From positions 48,198,758 through 48,262,757 of the forward strand of contig OX485805.1 in NCBI GenBank assembly GCA_950295325.1: a stretch of DNA of 64,000 nucleotides, read 5' to 3'. The notes under the pieces were generated by a model that searched no databases, was not told the DNA's origin, and saw only the letters and a list, made by a program, of their open reading frames with translations. Of the stretch, positions 21,801 to 32,310 are shown one piece after another. The stretch's first letter is position 1, and the number at the start of each line of letters is the position of its first letter. Source of the stretch: Polytrichum commune (Eukaryota; Streptophyta; Polytrichopsida; Polytrichales; Polytrichaceae). The translations under genes and the position numbers were made by a program.

Positions 21801-22050
21801 CTGATCTGGTTGCATTCAGAGGAGGAGGAAAAAAACAATAGCAGGGCAAAACCACTATCCTTTTTTTCTCTTGTCTTATTTTCGTTTCGTTGTAGTTCAA
21901 GTCATTTGTCCACTGCAAACTTGCTATTTTTGCAGGACATTCACTGCACTGAGGTTGCCCTTTGTGTTCAGTTCATCCGTTTTGCAGATGGGTGGGGCAA
22001 TTCCAAACTGAATTGAACTACTCTACATCTGATTCTTAGTTCAGTCTGGG

Positions 22051-23790
22051 ATGGGTGGCGATGCTCTTACCACCAAGAAACTCACCCCCGAAGTCATAAA
22101 ACCTACCTACGATCCCTCTCTTCCAATTCCACTCAATATGAAGACAATTCCTCCTACATGGAACATTCCTAGCACCCATGTTTTGTCAAATCCTTGGAGC
22201 ATGGCCACTGCAAAGAAGCTGCTAATTTTAATTTGTTCAAGTACCCGTTCCCAAGCCGCCTTGGCATAGATGATGAATTCATCCCACATGCGGTGTTTGA
22301 CCTTCATTTCATGCCAATGTTTGTGATTGAAAACTTCGTCATTACGCTCAATCCAAATGGTCCACAATGTATAATGCCTCTAAGGAGGTGCCAAATTTTG
22401 ATCTTTTTCCCATACTTATTGGGAACCCTTTCCCCAAAAATGGCTTGCCTCTGGTTAAAACAATCATAATTGCCAAATTTGACTCCACAAAGCTCATGCA
22501 TAATGTAAGTGGCCCATCTCCACGCCCACTTGGCTTGGATGCAGTCCCAAAACTTGTGCTTGATAGATTCACTCGTGTTAGGATGACAAAATGGGCATTG
22601 TTTGGAAATGGAGGCCGGCGCAATGTGAGCATGCCATTCATTGACTGCCACCATCTTTGTGCTAGATGGACCATATGAAGGCAAAATTCCTTCTCGGACC
22701 GAAGCCTACTTGTAAAACTTGTAGTTACTAGGAAGGAAACCTTGCCACTTATCTACCACATGTGTGGTGCCCGGGTTCCTGTTGAGTCCCGCCCAAGTTT
22801 AGTGGTGTAATTAAGAAAGCGGTAACCATCCATCCACCGCCACTAGTCCAGATCCCAGTTAAGTGTGGCAATTTTCCCATAGAAAAAGATGATTTCTTCC
22901 CTTTCTCCTTTTCTTTTTCGGGCCTCCAGTGCTATGGATGATTTTAACCTCATGGAAGAAGCCTACCCATTCACCAGTTGGTTTTTTCCATTCCCTAAGA
23001 CATCGGGAGTGAGTGCCTACCGTAAAACATTGCACATGGAGGGACATGTATAGAAAGATTATGCAGTTGCATGCATTGTGGTGAAAAATCGGTGACACGT
23101 TTCATAACAAACGTAGGATCTTCTTCATCATTAACGTAAAAACCAATCCATTGTCCAGGGTCGGTGATATCCACATCATCCTCTAACTTGTGTCTCCATT
23201 GTTCCGCAATTTTGCTTGTAAGTTCCAACTAATCTCCAAACTCCATAGGCGCAAGGTTAAATTTTGCTTTAGCTCTATCCCAGGTGAGGAAATCCCATTG
23301 CTCGTTGTCCCAAATATCGTCCATGCACTAGATCCCCTTGCAGTAAAGAGTGCAACATTTTTCATAGGTAGAACCTTTATTGATAAGTTCCATGCCATAT
23401 GACCACCATATGTTCATGTGAAGTAATTCCATTCTCGTGCGAGGGGGAAGTTGATAGGTGCCCTTCACCATCATTTTCCATGCTTTGCTAATGTGGCCGC
23501 ATATCCTTGACCCTACGACACCTTGGTGTTGTTTGTTGGTAAACCAATCAAGGCTGACCCCCAACTCCTTCCTCTTTGTGGGTTAAATCTAGCTAGCTAT
23601 ACCTAAGCATTAGCTGGAGGTGAGATTCCTTGGGCTCGACTGCTTTAACAATCCACTTGCAAAGAAGGTTGGTTTTGGCTACCTCTGAATCTACAAGTCC
23701 CATTCCACCGTACTTCTTTTTCATGCAACATTCCTTCCAACTAACCCTCTTGAAAGCAAATTTTAACTAATATGCTTTCAAGTGGAATGT
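22051..23790 (-). mobile_element. 3' part of an L1-type LINE reverse transcriptase, degenerate
   Basis: On the minus strand, from 23790 downward: KKYGGMGLVDSEVAKTNLLCKW, the GGLGL...N.ALL.KW block typical of plant L1 polyproteins; then HISKAWKMMVKGTYQLPPRT and NIWWSYGMELINKG; then LTSKIAEQWRHKLEDDVD near 23220. Further down is the zinc-binding reverse-transcriptase domain CPFCHPNTSESIKHKFWDC (about 22600) and LWTIWIERNDEVFNHKHW (about 22360). Frame shifts occur between blocks. No poly-A or target duplication could be assigned. Domains upstream of the thumb are missing, so it is 5' truncated. Confidence 0.75.
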
Positions 23791-25072
23791 GGCATATCTT
23801 AAAGGAGAGATTATGCATAAGCTTAAGGAAAAGTGAGAAAGTTTACCAAGAGAAGCATCATTTTTTCATAAACTTAGGCTCACATCCAGATTGTATAGGG
23901 AGTTTATGAAACACTTATGGCTAGATGTGTGTGTGGGTGGGTGCGCATGCATGTGCGTGTGTTTTAATTTTGCACATTCTCATGAATGCTCACACATAAA
24001 ATGGGTCTCCAGGATATATGGTACCAACGGAATGTAGGACAAAGGTGTAGATGCTTGTAATATATGGGTTGTGTAGTCAAGGTTTATTTGTTTAATGGCA
24101 AGCAATAAGTATGTTTTAAGTAAACCTAGGCTTATTCACGAGTTATGGACAAAATGAGATTCTATGTGTGCACTTCTTTTGGTGGACCCTATGATGAAAA
24201 TGACATCAACTACTCCTAGATGTGGACTGCATCTCATGTTGTAGCATGTGCTAGATGCATGCACACTGTGTCATTTGTGAAAAAAAACACATATCTAGAG
24301 GGACTATTTAATCAAATTGGTTCTCAAACTATGTATGATTGGGATTTTTATCAAATTCTTTTGGTTTGTCCTTGAAGCAATTGGTTGTGCAATGTGTATG
24401 TCTCAACTGTGCAAAAACAATTCTTGAATGCATTATTAATTTTGGACAAGCCTTTTGTCCATATTTACTTAAATCCTAGTTTAATGTTCCTACTCAATGT
24501 GAAGTCACATGCATGCACATGGGATGGGCTAGATACGTGAAATACCTCCCCACTCTAATGGTAATTGTTACTCTAATACTTGTGTTTAAAAGTTGTGGAC
24601 GGAAATCACGTTGCACATTTACCATTCATAAATAGAGGTTTACTAAGCAAATATGACCAACAACAACTTACAAATGTCATCGAGACATTAATTATATGCT
24701 TGGAATTATGGCAAAGGGTGTGTAAGAATTCGTCATGTGTAAAAGCAAAGATTGCAACAAAATCTGGTGGACTTGAAGATAAGGGCATATTAAATCGAAG
24801 ACTTAGTGAGAGTGCTAAATGTAGGCCTAGAGGGACCAATGGGTCATGTTCAAACATATATCAGCCATAATGTACCATATTGTATGTCAAAAGGGGGCGT
24901 GACCCTTAACCCAAATGATCCAAATGATAGGATTTTGACATGGTATGCTCAGAGGACCATGGTCACATGCATAAGTGCAAAGTGCCCATTATGTATTCAT
25001 ATGGCTCTATTTTTGGGTTCTCCAAGTGCAAAAAAACCGACTTTTCTCACAGGGAGGATTGTGAGGCCTAGA
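23791..25072. other. Non-coding region
   Basis: A GT-rich tract lies at 23930-23965. A 96-codon open frame at 24580-24870 has no recognisable domain. No element ends found. Confidence 0.35.
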
Positions 25073-25208
25073 ACACACATGTCATTTGACACGGGCGGTC
25101 ATTGCAACACGACCCCAATTACGTATGTCAAGTCGAACCTATGATAATTGCAAACACATGTAGATGGGGTCGTGTTGCAATGATCGCTGTGTCAAATGGC
25201 AAGTGTGT
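25073..25208. ncRNA. Long inverted repeat, possible miRNA-like hairpin or mini-MITE
   Basis: Arm one (25073-25117) contains GTCATTTGACACGGGCGGTC and ATTGCAACACGACCCCA. Arm two (25165-25208) contains TGGGGTCGTGTTGCAATGAT and GTGTCAAATGGC. The arms, about 45 nt each, pair almost fully with a 47-nt loop. This size and pairing suit a plant MIR precursor, but also a very short foldback element. No promoter was identified. It lies just upstream of the 5' region of gene X. Confidence 0.4.
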
Positions 25209-25456
25209 TTGTGGAACCACATTGTCTATTTTCAGGCCTGAAAGTGGCAGCCTCCCAACTGCAGCGATTTAATGTTATAAAAGCCTGGTGCCGGAGGAGG
25301 GGTCACCTTGGACTAGTTCTTCGACTGGTCCGGAAGATAAGCCTGAAGTTACCAAAACAAGGTTGCTCTCGCTTAGAGCTGCTGATCAGTGCACCTCCGA
25401 GTTCTAAGACTGCCACCTTCGTTAATTCCCCATCTGCAGTTCCAAGTACGAAGTTG
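25196..25456 (+). other. Exon-like open stretch upstream of gene X
   Basis: An open frame of about 87 codons ends at a good donor (TTGTAT|GTAAGT) at about 25459. The frame into the donor reads SAPPSSKTATFVNSPSAVPS. No domain is recognised. It could be an alternative upstream exon of gene X or an unrelated fragment. The lack of a clear acceptor or initiating context keeps confidence low. Confidence 0.25.
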
Positions 25457-25679
25457 TTGTATGTAAGTAGGCGATGGTGGAACTCCTGGTAGAGAGATTA
25501 ACATTTTGCATGTCTGCAAGTTGTGTACGAGTACTCCTGCGGAGGTTGAGATGATGTGCATATCAGGTTGCGAGGGTTTCATCACATGTCGTCGTTAGTA
25601 ATTGCTGCAAGAAACCTTGATTACATGTTGATGAAGAGAAGCAGTCAGGAGGATGCGACATAGCCTACGGCAGAATTAG

Positions 25680-25796
25680 AGAGAGAGAGAGAGAGTAGTG
25701 CATTCTTCAGAGAGAGAGAGAGAGAGAGCCTCTTGAAGTTTTGGTGTTTTTGTTGTTGTGGCGAGGGTTAGGTGAAGGCGAAGGCGCAGGTGAAGA
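25680..25796 (+). promoter_or_regulatory. GA-rich leader upstream of a candidate first exon of gene X
   Basis: Two (GA)n runs (about 25678-25696 and 25711-25728) precede a G-rich leader and the ATG at 25797. GA repeats are common in plant 5' untranslated regions and core promoters. No convincing TATA box was seen. Confidence 0.4.
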
Positions 25797-26824
25797 ATGA
25801 GTCCGTTGGCATCAGTGGAGAGAACAGCGAGTTTCTTTGGACCTAAGTCGTCTTTGCGAAGGATTCGCGTCGCAGGTTTATCTTGTACAAGTTTCTGGCG
25901 TTTTATACCAGGGTATGATCACGGTTTCTGATAGCGAAAACCTGATTTCTTGACGTGTGTCTGTGCTGGACGTGATATGTAGCCTCCGAATCGAATAGAG
26001 ATCCTCGAGATCGACGCTCGGGGATAGGCTTAAGCCTACTGTTGGCCCTTTTAGTAAGCTTTGACCCTCCAATCTTTCTTGGAGCTGGCCGTGCAGCAGA
26101 GAATTAGCAGCGCTTGGAGACGTTCGTGAAGGATATAGAGGAGTGAATCTATGAACGCGGTGACTATCTTACAGATTACTCCTGCTATACGAATGGCTTG
26201 GCTTTGATTGTCTGCACTAGTCTGCGACCGAGATCTTTAAGATTATCTACATCACCTCCACTTCAACTGCGTCATTCAATTCGGCAGTAGCGAGGTGTGC
26301 CTCTTCTTCACCTACCTTCACATCATCAATGATGAGCAGACATCCTTATTAGTAGTGCAAGATGCGGATAGAGCTGCAGGATTAACGGCAGTTGTTGCAT
26401 TTGCAGGAAAGGGCTCAAAGGTTCCCCGTTTCTCGCTTGTTCTGCACAAGAAGGAAGTCTAAGCTCCGTGGACCTTTGAAGCTGTGATCCTTTGACCATG
26501 CCGGAGCCACTAGAGGTGCCATCTCTTGCGTTCAGGACCGAAAGTGTGTTCAATGTCTCTGCAAATGCAGGGGCAGGAACATCGTGCCCATTTAACACCT
26601 GTCCGGGCCCTTTCAGAAACCCGGAGCAGCACAAGCAGTGTTGCCAAAAGAATCTAACGGTACTTGCTTGCAAAGATGGATCAGATGCTGCAGAGAAGAT
26701 GCCCAGGATTAACGACCTGCCAGGAGGCGATCAAGGGTTAGTGATTTCTTCCTTCGACACTTCCGCCGTGTTTGGAAAATCTATCATCTCTTACACACGG
26801 AGGACCGGCGCTTTTTGTCTGTGA
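25797..26824 (+). CDS. Candidate 5' exons of gene X (unrecognised protein)
   Basis: An ATG at 25797 after a GA-rich leader opens MSPLASVERTASFFGPKSSL and continues to a possible donor at 25912/25913 (CCAGG|GTATGA). Further blocks at about 26150-26345 and 26400-26700 are duplicated near 1.1-1.9 kb. One keeps a similar protein frame in both places (EVPSLAFRTESVFN here), which argues it is or was coding. Exact exon limits cannot be fixed, because in-frame stops lie between blocks and several AG acceptors compete (CTGCAG near 26380, TTTGCAG near 26412). No domain was recognised. Linkage to the 3' exons at 30-31.5 kb rests on strand, order and the paired duplication at the left of the window. Confidence 0.35.
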
Positions 26825-27291
26825 CCGGATGATGGTTCCGGCCACCGAAAAAAGCCCCGCCCCTCCCCGACTTGAGTAACATTCTTAATTCTCTGAAAAT
26901 TTGTAGGACACTCAAAACACATGGTATCCTAAACATATGCTGTTGGAATTTTTACTTGGACATGTGTTAAGGTGTAAATCCATGTGGAAGGTGCGTAGTT
27001 GTGGCACTGCTGCCTCAAATTGCAGAGCTTCGCAAAAAATCACAAAATTATGATTTCAAGGTTTGTGAGCTGATTTGAGTAGGTATATTTGGACTGTGAG
27101 TAGTCACCTTTAGCCTGCAAACATCTATACAATTGGATTTGTCAAAAAAAACTTTAGATCTTCAACTATGATTGTTGAATTTGAGGTCACATGTTTTGGA
27201 CAGATTTGAGGGAAATTGGGCGTGGGAAGTTAGGGGTTAAACTGTTTGCACCAAATGGTCGGGCCCAACTTCAACTTATTTAATAGTTTTT

Positions 27292-27493
27292 TTGAGTTTA
27301 ACTTTATGGTATTTAGTGTCACTTACTATAAGGGTTATGCAATGCTCTAACTTTTTATCGAGAATGTAAGTTTTCATGAAGTAAAGTCCATACAACTTAT
27401 TTAACTTCTTTGGTAAAACATAAAATGTATAATAAGGAGTTATGACCTTGCATACTTCCAAATAGTGAGTGATACTATATACCGTAAACGGTG
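27292..27493. mobile_element. MITE family A, copy 2
   Basis: About 202 bp. The left arm contains GGTATTTAGTGTCACTTACT and TTATGCAATGCT; the right arm is the inverse, with TGCATACTTCCAAATAGTGA and ending near CCGTAAACGGTG. Same arms and size as the copies at 4850 and 28084. Lies in a putative gene X intron. Confidence 0.7.
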
Positions 27494-28083
27494 TACCATT
27501 CAATTTATTATGTGTTGGTTGCAAGTTGTACCTTTGCCTTTGAAAGTCTCTTAGTTACACAAAACATGCTAGGAAGTTTAAATTGATTGAGAATAATAAG
27601 ATTGGAGTGCTTTAGGAATTGTCCTCACAAGAGTTTTATTCTAAAGAAGAGATTCAAAGATTTAAAATCAATCATTAGTGTATATTGAGAAATACATTGT
27701 ACTTGTAAGAATTTCAATATGTTTTTGTTGAATGATATAGTCACCAAGCCGGTGTCTGGTGCGGGCCATCATTAGTACAATAGACATGGGTACAGACATA
27801 GTTGCCGTTCCCAAGTTTCGAAGGCGGCATGTTGAGCGGATGGTGCGGGAATGGGCCTAGATGGGTCTGGACATTAATTCATTTGTAACATGTTGGAATG
27901 GCATAGGTCTAAACTAGTCTAATATAAGTGGCCTCAATTTTTTTGATTCTCACAATCATGATTCCATTTGTTTATTATGATAAGATGAATCAAACAACAT
28001 GATGATGATTTTGAGTTCCGTCTTTATTAAAGTCAAAGATCAAATTCATCATCGCTCACGTATATATATCCCCTAGTTCACTT

Positions 28084-28294
28084 CACTGTTTATGATATTT
28101 AGTGTCACTTACTATTCGGGTTATGCAGTGCTATAACTATTTATTGAGAATGTAAAAAAGTCATTTATGTTCTATAGTGTCCAAACAACCTATTCAACTT
28201 TTCAAGAGTAAAAATTGAAGTTATGAATAAGAAGTTATTGGATTGCACATCTCCAAATAGTTAGTGACAGTAAATACCATAAACATAAACAGTG
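28084..28294. mobile_element. MITE family A, copy 3
   Basis: 211 bp. Left end CACTGTTTATGATATTTAGTG followed by TCACTTACTATTCGG; right end CCAAATAGTTAGTGACAGTA through CATAAACAGTG. The interior has TTCTATAGTGTCCAAACAAC. The termini CACTG/CAGTG are the best preserved of the family here. It lies in a putative gene X intron, under 600 bp from copy 2. Confidence 0.78.
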
Positions 28295-28320
28295 TACTGA
28301 TTTCAAAGGCTTACTCCTAA

Positions 28321-28620
28321 TCATGTAATAATCAAGTCTTCACCATTATACGAATTTACAAAGCTCATGACCGGTCGCTCATCGAAGTGGACTAGACTAG
28401 AGCATTTCCAGCACCTGCCCTTGTGCTTTTCTATCCACACAGAGAGCACTTTGTGCAGATCCTCCTGTTTCTGTTCATTAGCAGATCGATTCGGCTCCAT
28501 CAACGGCTTGAGGAGGTGGATGTGTCGTTGCCGTCGCAGCTCATGATCCACACTCCTCTCCCGGTCATGTAGGCCATTTGTCTGACCTAATACTTGGCTT
28601 ATCTGCATATGTATATGCAT
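28321..28620 (-). CDS. Possible small gene or exon antisense to gene X
   Basis: A 99-codon open frame with its own ATG sits in a slightly GC-richer patch. The protein is hydrophilic and charged (for example GLHDRERSVDHELRRQRH, then EQKQEDLHKVLSVWIEKH) and has a CWKC pair. I recognise no family. Splice-like ends were not resolved. It may be an inserted gene fragment within a gene X intron. Composition that looks protein-like is the only support. Confidence 0.25.
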   Translation of the reverse strand: MHIHMQISQVLGQTNGLHDRERSVDHELRRQRHIHLLKPLMEPNRSANEQKQEDLHKVLSVWIEKHKGRCWKCSSLVHFDERPVMSFVNSYNGEDLIIT

Positions 28621-30127
28621 CCAACTTCTTTCCTAACTAGACACTGTGGTGTCACTATAACATTCTACGAAACTCAATGAGCATTTGTTGAACTGTTTCA
28701 GTCCACTCCAGGACCAAGAACAGATGTAACTAGTAAGACGTAGTATTTCGGTTTTTGATTCTGCTAGGATTGTTTTTCCTGGGACGCATAGGATCAATAT
28801 CAAAGCTTCTCATTATATCTCAATCCTGATCTGTCGGCACAGGGTTTGATTTCCGTCTTTGTGATTGGTATGGTACTTCATATGATTTCGAGGTTAACGG
28901 TTTCAAGAGATTAACTGGGGCACTAACTTGCGCAAGTTCAATTTGATTTCAGTTGAGAAGCATGGTAGCTACAGTTTATAACGTAGTACATTGAAGTGTT
29001 GAAAAGTGGCTCTGAATTGATTAGTTGAGCACTGAAGGATATAATAATTTGATAGTTTTGTTCAGTGACAGGTCAATATCATAATTTGGTAACCTTAGAT
29101 TGACCAACAGTGTACTGAAATTTTATGGGGCACCCCAACCACTGACAGACGAATCTAGAGCTCCCTTGGATGAGTTGGAAATATGAGTCTAATTGCGTGC
29201 ATGTACTTCCCTATAGGAAATAGAGTTTAACGTTAAGATCCACATGGTTTACTAGCATCATGTATGTGCATTAAGTACAAGCATTTTGACAAAGTATTTT
29301 TGAATTCCAGCTATAGTGTCATCCTTTTGCTAGCTAAGATGTATGTCTTTGACATGTATGGGTCGGAAAGAAAAGGAATATGAAAGAATGATATAATCTG
29401 CTAATTATAGACCAGAGAAGTTACTGGAAGCTTGACATTCTGCTTCTGAATGGCTCATTGTATGTTACTCTTGAATTAGTTCACCAACTGCTTAGGAGGT
29501 GAATCGTAACTCAGGGGTTTTAGAAAACATGCATGCAGGGATATTGCACTCATGATACGGAGACTTTTTCCAAAAAAAATATCTCACTGAAGGTGTTCAT
29601 GTAGACTAATTCCAATCCCCCCGAAATATGACGGGCTAATATTGATAAGGTAAGTGTGACAAGGGTGCGCACTGACTGGACTCCTGGACGAGCTTTTAAA
29701 GCACAGTTCCTCACTTACAGATTGTAGTACTAATGTCAGTCCCTTTGTCAAGACTTTCATAGTTGCAGTGTACTATGTAGATGCCTGGATTGGGGTTATC
29801 CCTGAGCCCAAAAGACATCCCCGGTTTTCTGTTTCAGCCAGTATGTCAGTAACAGCTAGGCAACAAGTGGAATTCAATTTTCTTAGATTATCCAATTCAT
29901 TCAATTCATTCTAGTTTTTCTATTTACTTTGAATGCTTTAATTTGAGCTTGCAACCTCTCTTGATATTTATTTTTTGGCTACTGGTGACCTTTATATGTG
30001 AGTATCGTCTGAACCACAATACTTACAAGAATGCTTCATAAAAAAGGCATCGCATCAACACTTTATACACTAGCCCAAGGTATTTTGCAAGTTGCACTAA
30101 CTAAGTTTCTTGTTGTAATGGTGACAG

Positions 30128-31476
30128 TCGTAGGGCTGCGACTCAAGAGCTCCCCGACCGACCAAATCCACAATTGGCAAATGAGGAGGAACATGTTGCT
30201 TTGCCATTGGAGGAAATGCAGACACAGGATGATGAAGACATGCCAGATGCAATGGCCTTGTCAGCTCCACTGCATGACAATATCATAGTTCTTGCATCTG
30301 CAAATCAAGAACAAAGGTCCCCTTCTGCCCCTGGCCTGGTATTTAAAAGCAATTACCATGAGGCTAACCCTAAGTTGGGACTCAAACGTAAGGCGGAAGA
30401 TGGTGGTAGCTCCAGTGCATACAACCAATTCCACCTTACTAATTCAAAGTACGGTTCGTTCAACAATCTTTAACTTCGTTTTTCCTCTTTCACTCTGTTC
30501 AACCTCCACCAGTAGAGAGGTAAGTAACAACACTTATGTAAAATACAAGTGACAAACACCTCAGTCTTGTTGATCACTACAGCTTGTTGAATCTCTAACA
30601 CGAACTATCATGAGGTAATGGGTATCTGCATGGTGAAATGACTTTGGGATGCTATAGATCTATAATAAAGCTTGTAGGGTCGATGTGCTAAGATTCTTGG
30701 GTGCTGAGAGGTACTGTGCTTACTACTTCATAGATTCATATGTTTTTGTGTGAGTCAAATAAGTTCATCTGATTTTTCTCTAATGTATTCTGTATTGGTA
30801 TGTAATGTGGTGATGTCTAACACATGTGAAGTTTTCATTGTCATCTCAGGATCGGAAAACAGCTTCGAGTCGGAGGTATCCTCAACTCTGCAAGCGAAGA
30901 GGAGGATGCCAATCTTTTTAACAAGGTAATTAAAATGATGCAAATATCTCCCTGACTACTGAATATTTGTAGGGAGAAAGCTCTCGTTCTTTTGATAGGA
31001 GTTCGATCATCAGATTATGGGTTATTAGGACAGTATTATTTCTAGTTTTTGATTAAGCTAGAGATTATTTCTTCACTATCTGTGAACAACCTTTCTATAA
31101 AAGCATTGCCTGCAAGATTGCGTAATAACTTCACATCTGTCTCCTACAGAACCACGGGGCAATACCAATTTTCGGCGAACTAATCCCAGAGGACGACACT
31201 CCCCACGGAGGTGTTGGACTAATTGGTGAGAAACTGCCATTCCCTGCGATGATATTGTCAACAAGAGACCCCCTTGACATTACAATAGCCCGGGGAGTAA
31301 CATCTCAGGAAGTTACTAAGCCTGGAGCGCTCGGAATAGTGAATCCCTGCATGAACCTCAACGGCTCCGGGGTAGCTTCGGTCCGGGACGTCTTCGTCTA
31401 TCATGATGACCACATGGACGAACCTTACTCGATGATTGAATTTTCCCTTCCTGTGGATTCATCGCATTTTGATTAA
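30128..31476 (+). CDS. Gene X, last three exons (unrecognised acidic protein)
   Basis: Three exons fit together in phase: 30128-30448 (donor AAA|GTACGG), 30850-30925 (acceptor CTCAG, donor AAG|GTAATT) and 31150-31476 (acceptor CTACAG, TAA stop). Joining gives about 241 residues of C-terminus. Exon one contains an acidic patch (EEMQTQDDEDMPDAM) and a basic LKRKAED motif that could serve nuclear import. Exon two reads GGILNSASEEEDANLFNK. Exon three holds GGVGLIGEKLPFPAM and ends YSMIEFSLPVDSSHFD. No known domain is recognised and no membrane segment or signal is seen. The matching phases across two introns are good evidence of real coding sequence. Upstream exons probably lie between 25.8 and 30.1 kb. 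A paralogous 3' tail lies at the left edge of the window. Confidence 0.6.
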
Positions 31477-32310
31477 AAGTTGTGAAACCCAACGTCCCTT
31501 TTTCTGAGCAACTACTATGTTGGAGTATGCGCCAATCGTCTCCGAACCGTTCCTGAACACAGATGATGCGATACTGACAATGATGCAATTTGGGGATACC
31601 AAAGGACGTGATCAGCACTGGCTAATTGGAGGTCTGTAAGTGTGTGATCTGTATGATAGAAATTCTTTAGGCCTGATCCTACCACGACTTTGTAGCACCA
31701 GAACTTTATACCCGCACGTTTCTCCATCCTTGGATTCATCTTGTCACTGAATTGGCAGCCGGACTCAGTGACGTTGTAACGGATTTGTAACCTCTAGTAG
31801 AAATCTGGGCCGCTTGTAAGTATCTTAGAATGAGTTCCTCGGATTATTCTAGTTGTACCAATATTTGTAATGGTGTGGTATCATGTAACTGGAGTTGTTT
31901 TCCTTGTACCGAAAGCAAGTCTGATTTTAGGGTAACCTATGGAGAATTTACGAGCTAGTCTCTCTCTTAGGCATGGGAATTTTAATTGGGGATCTTGATC
32001 TAGATATTTGTGGAGGCTTACTGTCATAATTCTGACTGATTGTGTCAGTGTGTACGTGTGTTCGATTCAATGTACTGTTGTCGTTTGATGTTGGGATTCC
32101 TTCTACAACTGGGGAGTTTCGGAAACTTGAATGCTTCACCATGTACACAATGGTACATATACACACACTGGCTGATCGACATAAAGAAGACCCTCAACTC
32201 TACCCATGATCTCTTGATGTCAGATTCTGAACATTATGGCTTTATATGTTGTTGTCCTGATCCCGATCAGCATGATTCTTGTGATGCATGGGGGCCCAGA
32301 GGATGATTTC
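31477..32310 (+). other. 3' untranslated and downstream region of gene X
   Basis: Follows the gene X stop. The part from about 31977 to 32200 aligns with window positions 1-205. Candidate polyadenylation signals are weak. Short open frames here are not supported as genes. Confidence 0.5.

Noticed and set aside
22348-22684. Two overlapping minus-strand frames in the LINE
   Set aside because: Only the frame with CPFC...H...C is the real zinc-binding domain; the other is a shadow.
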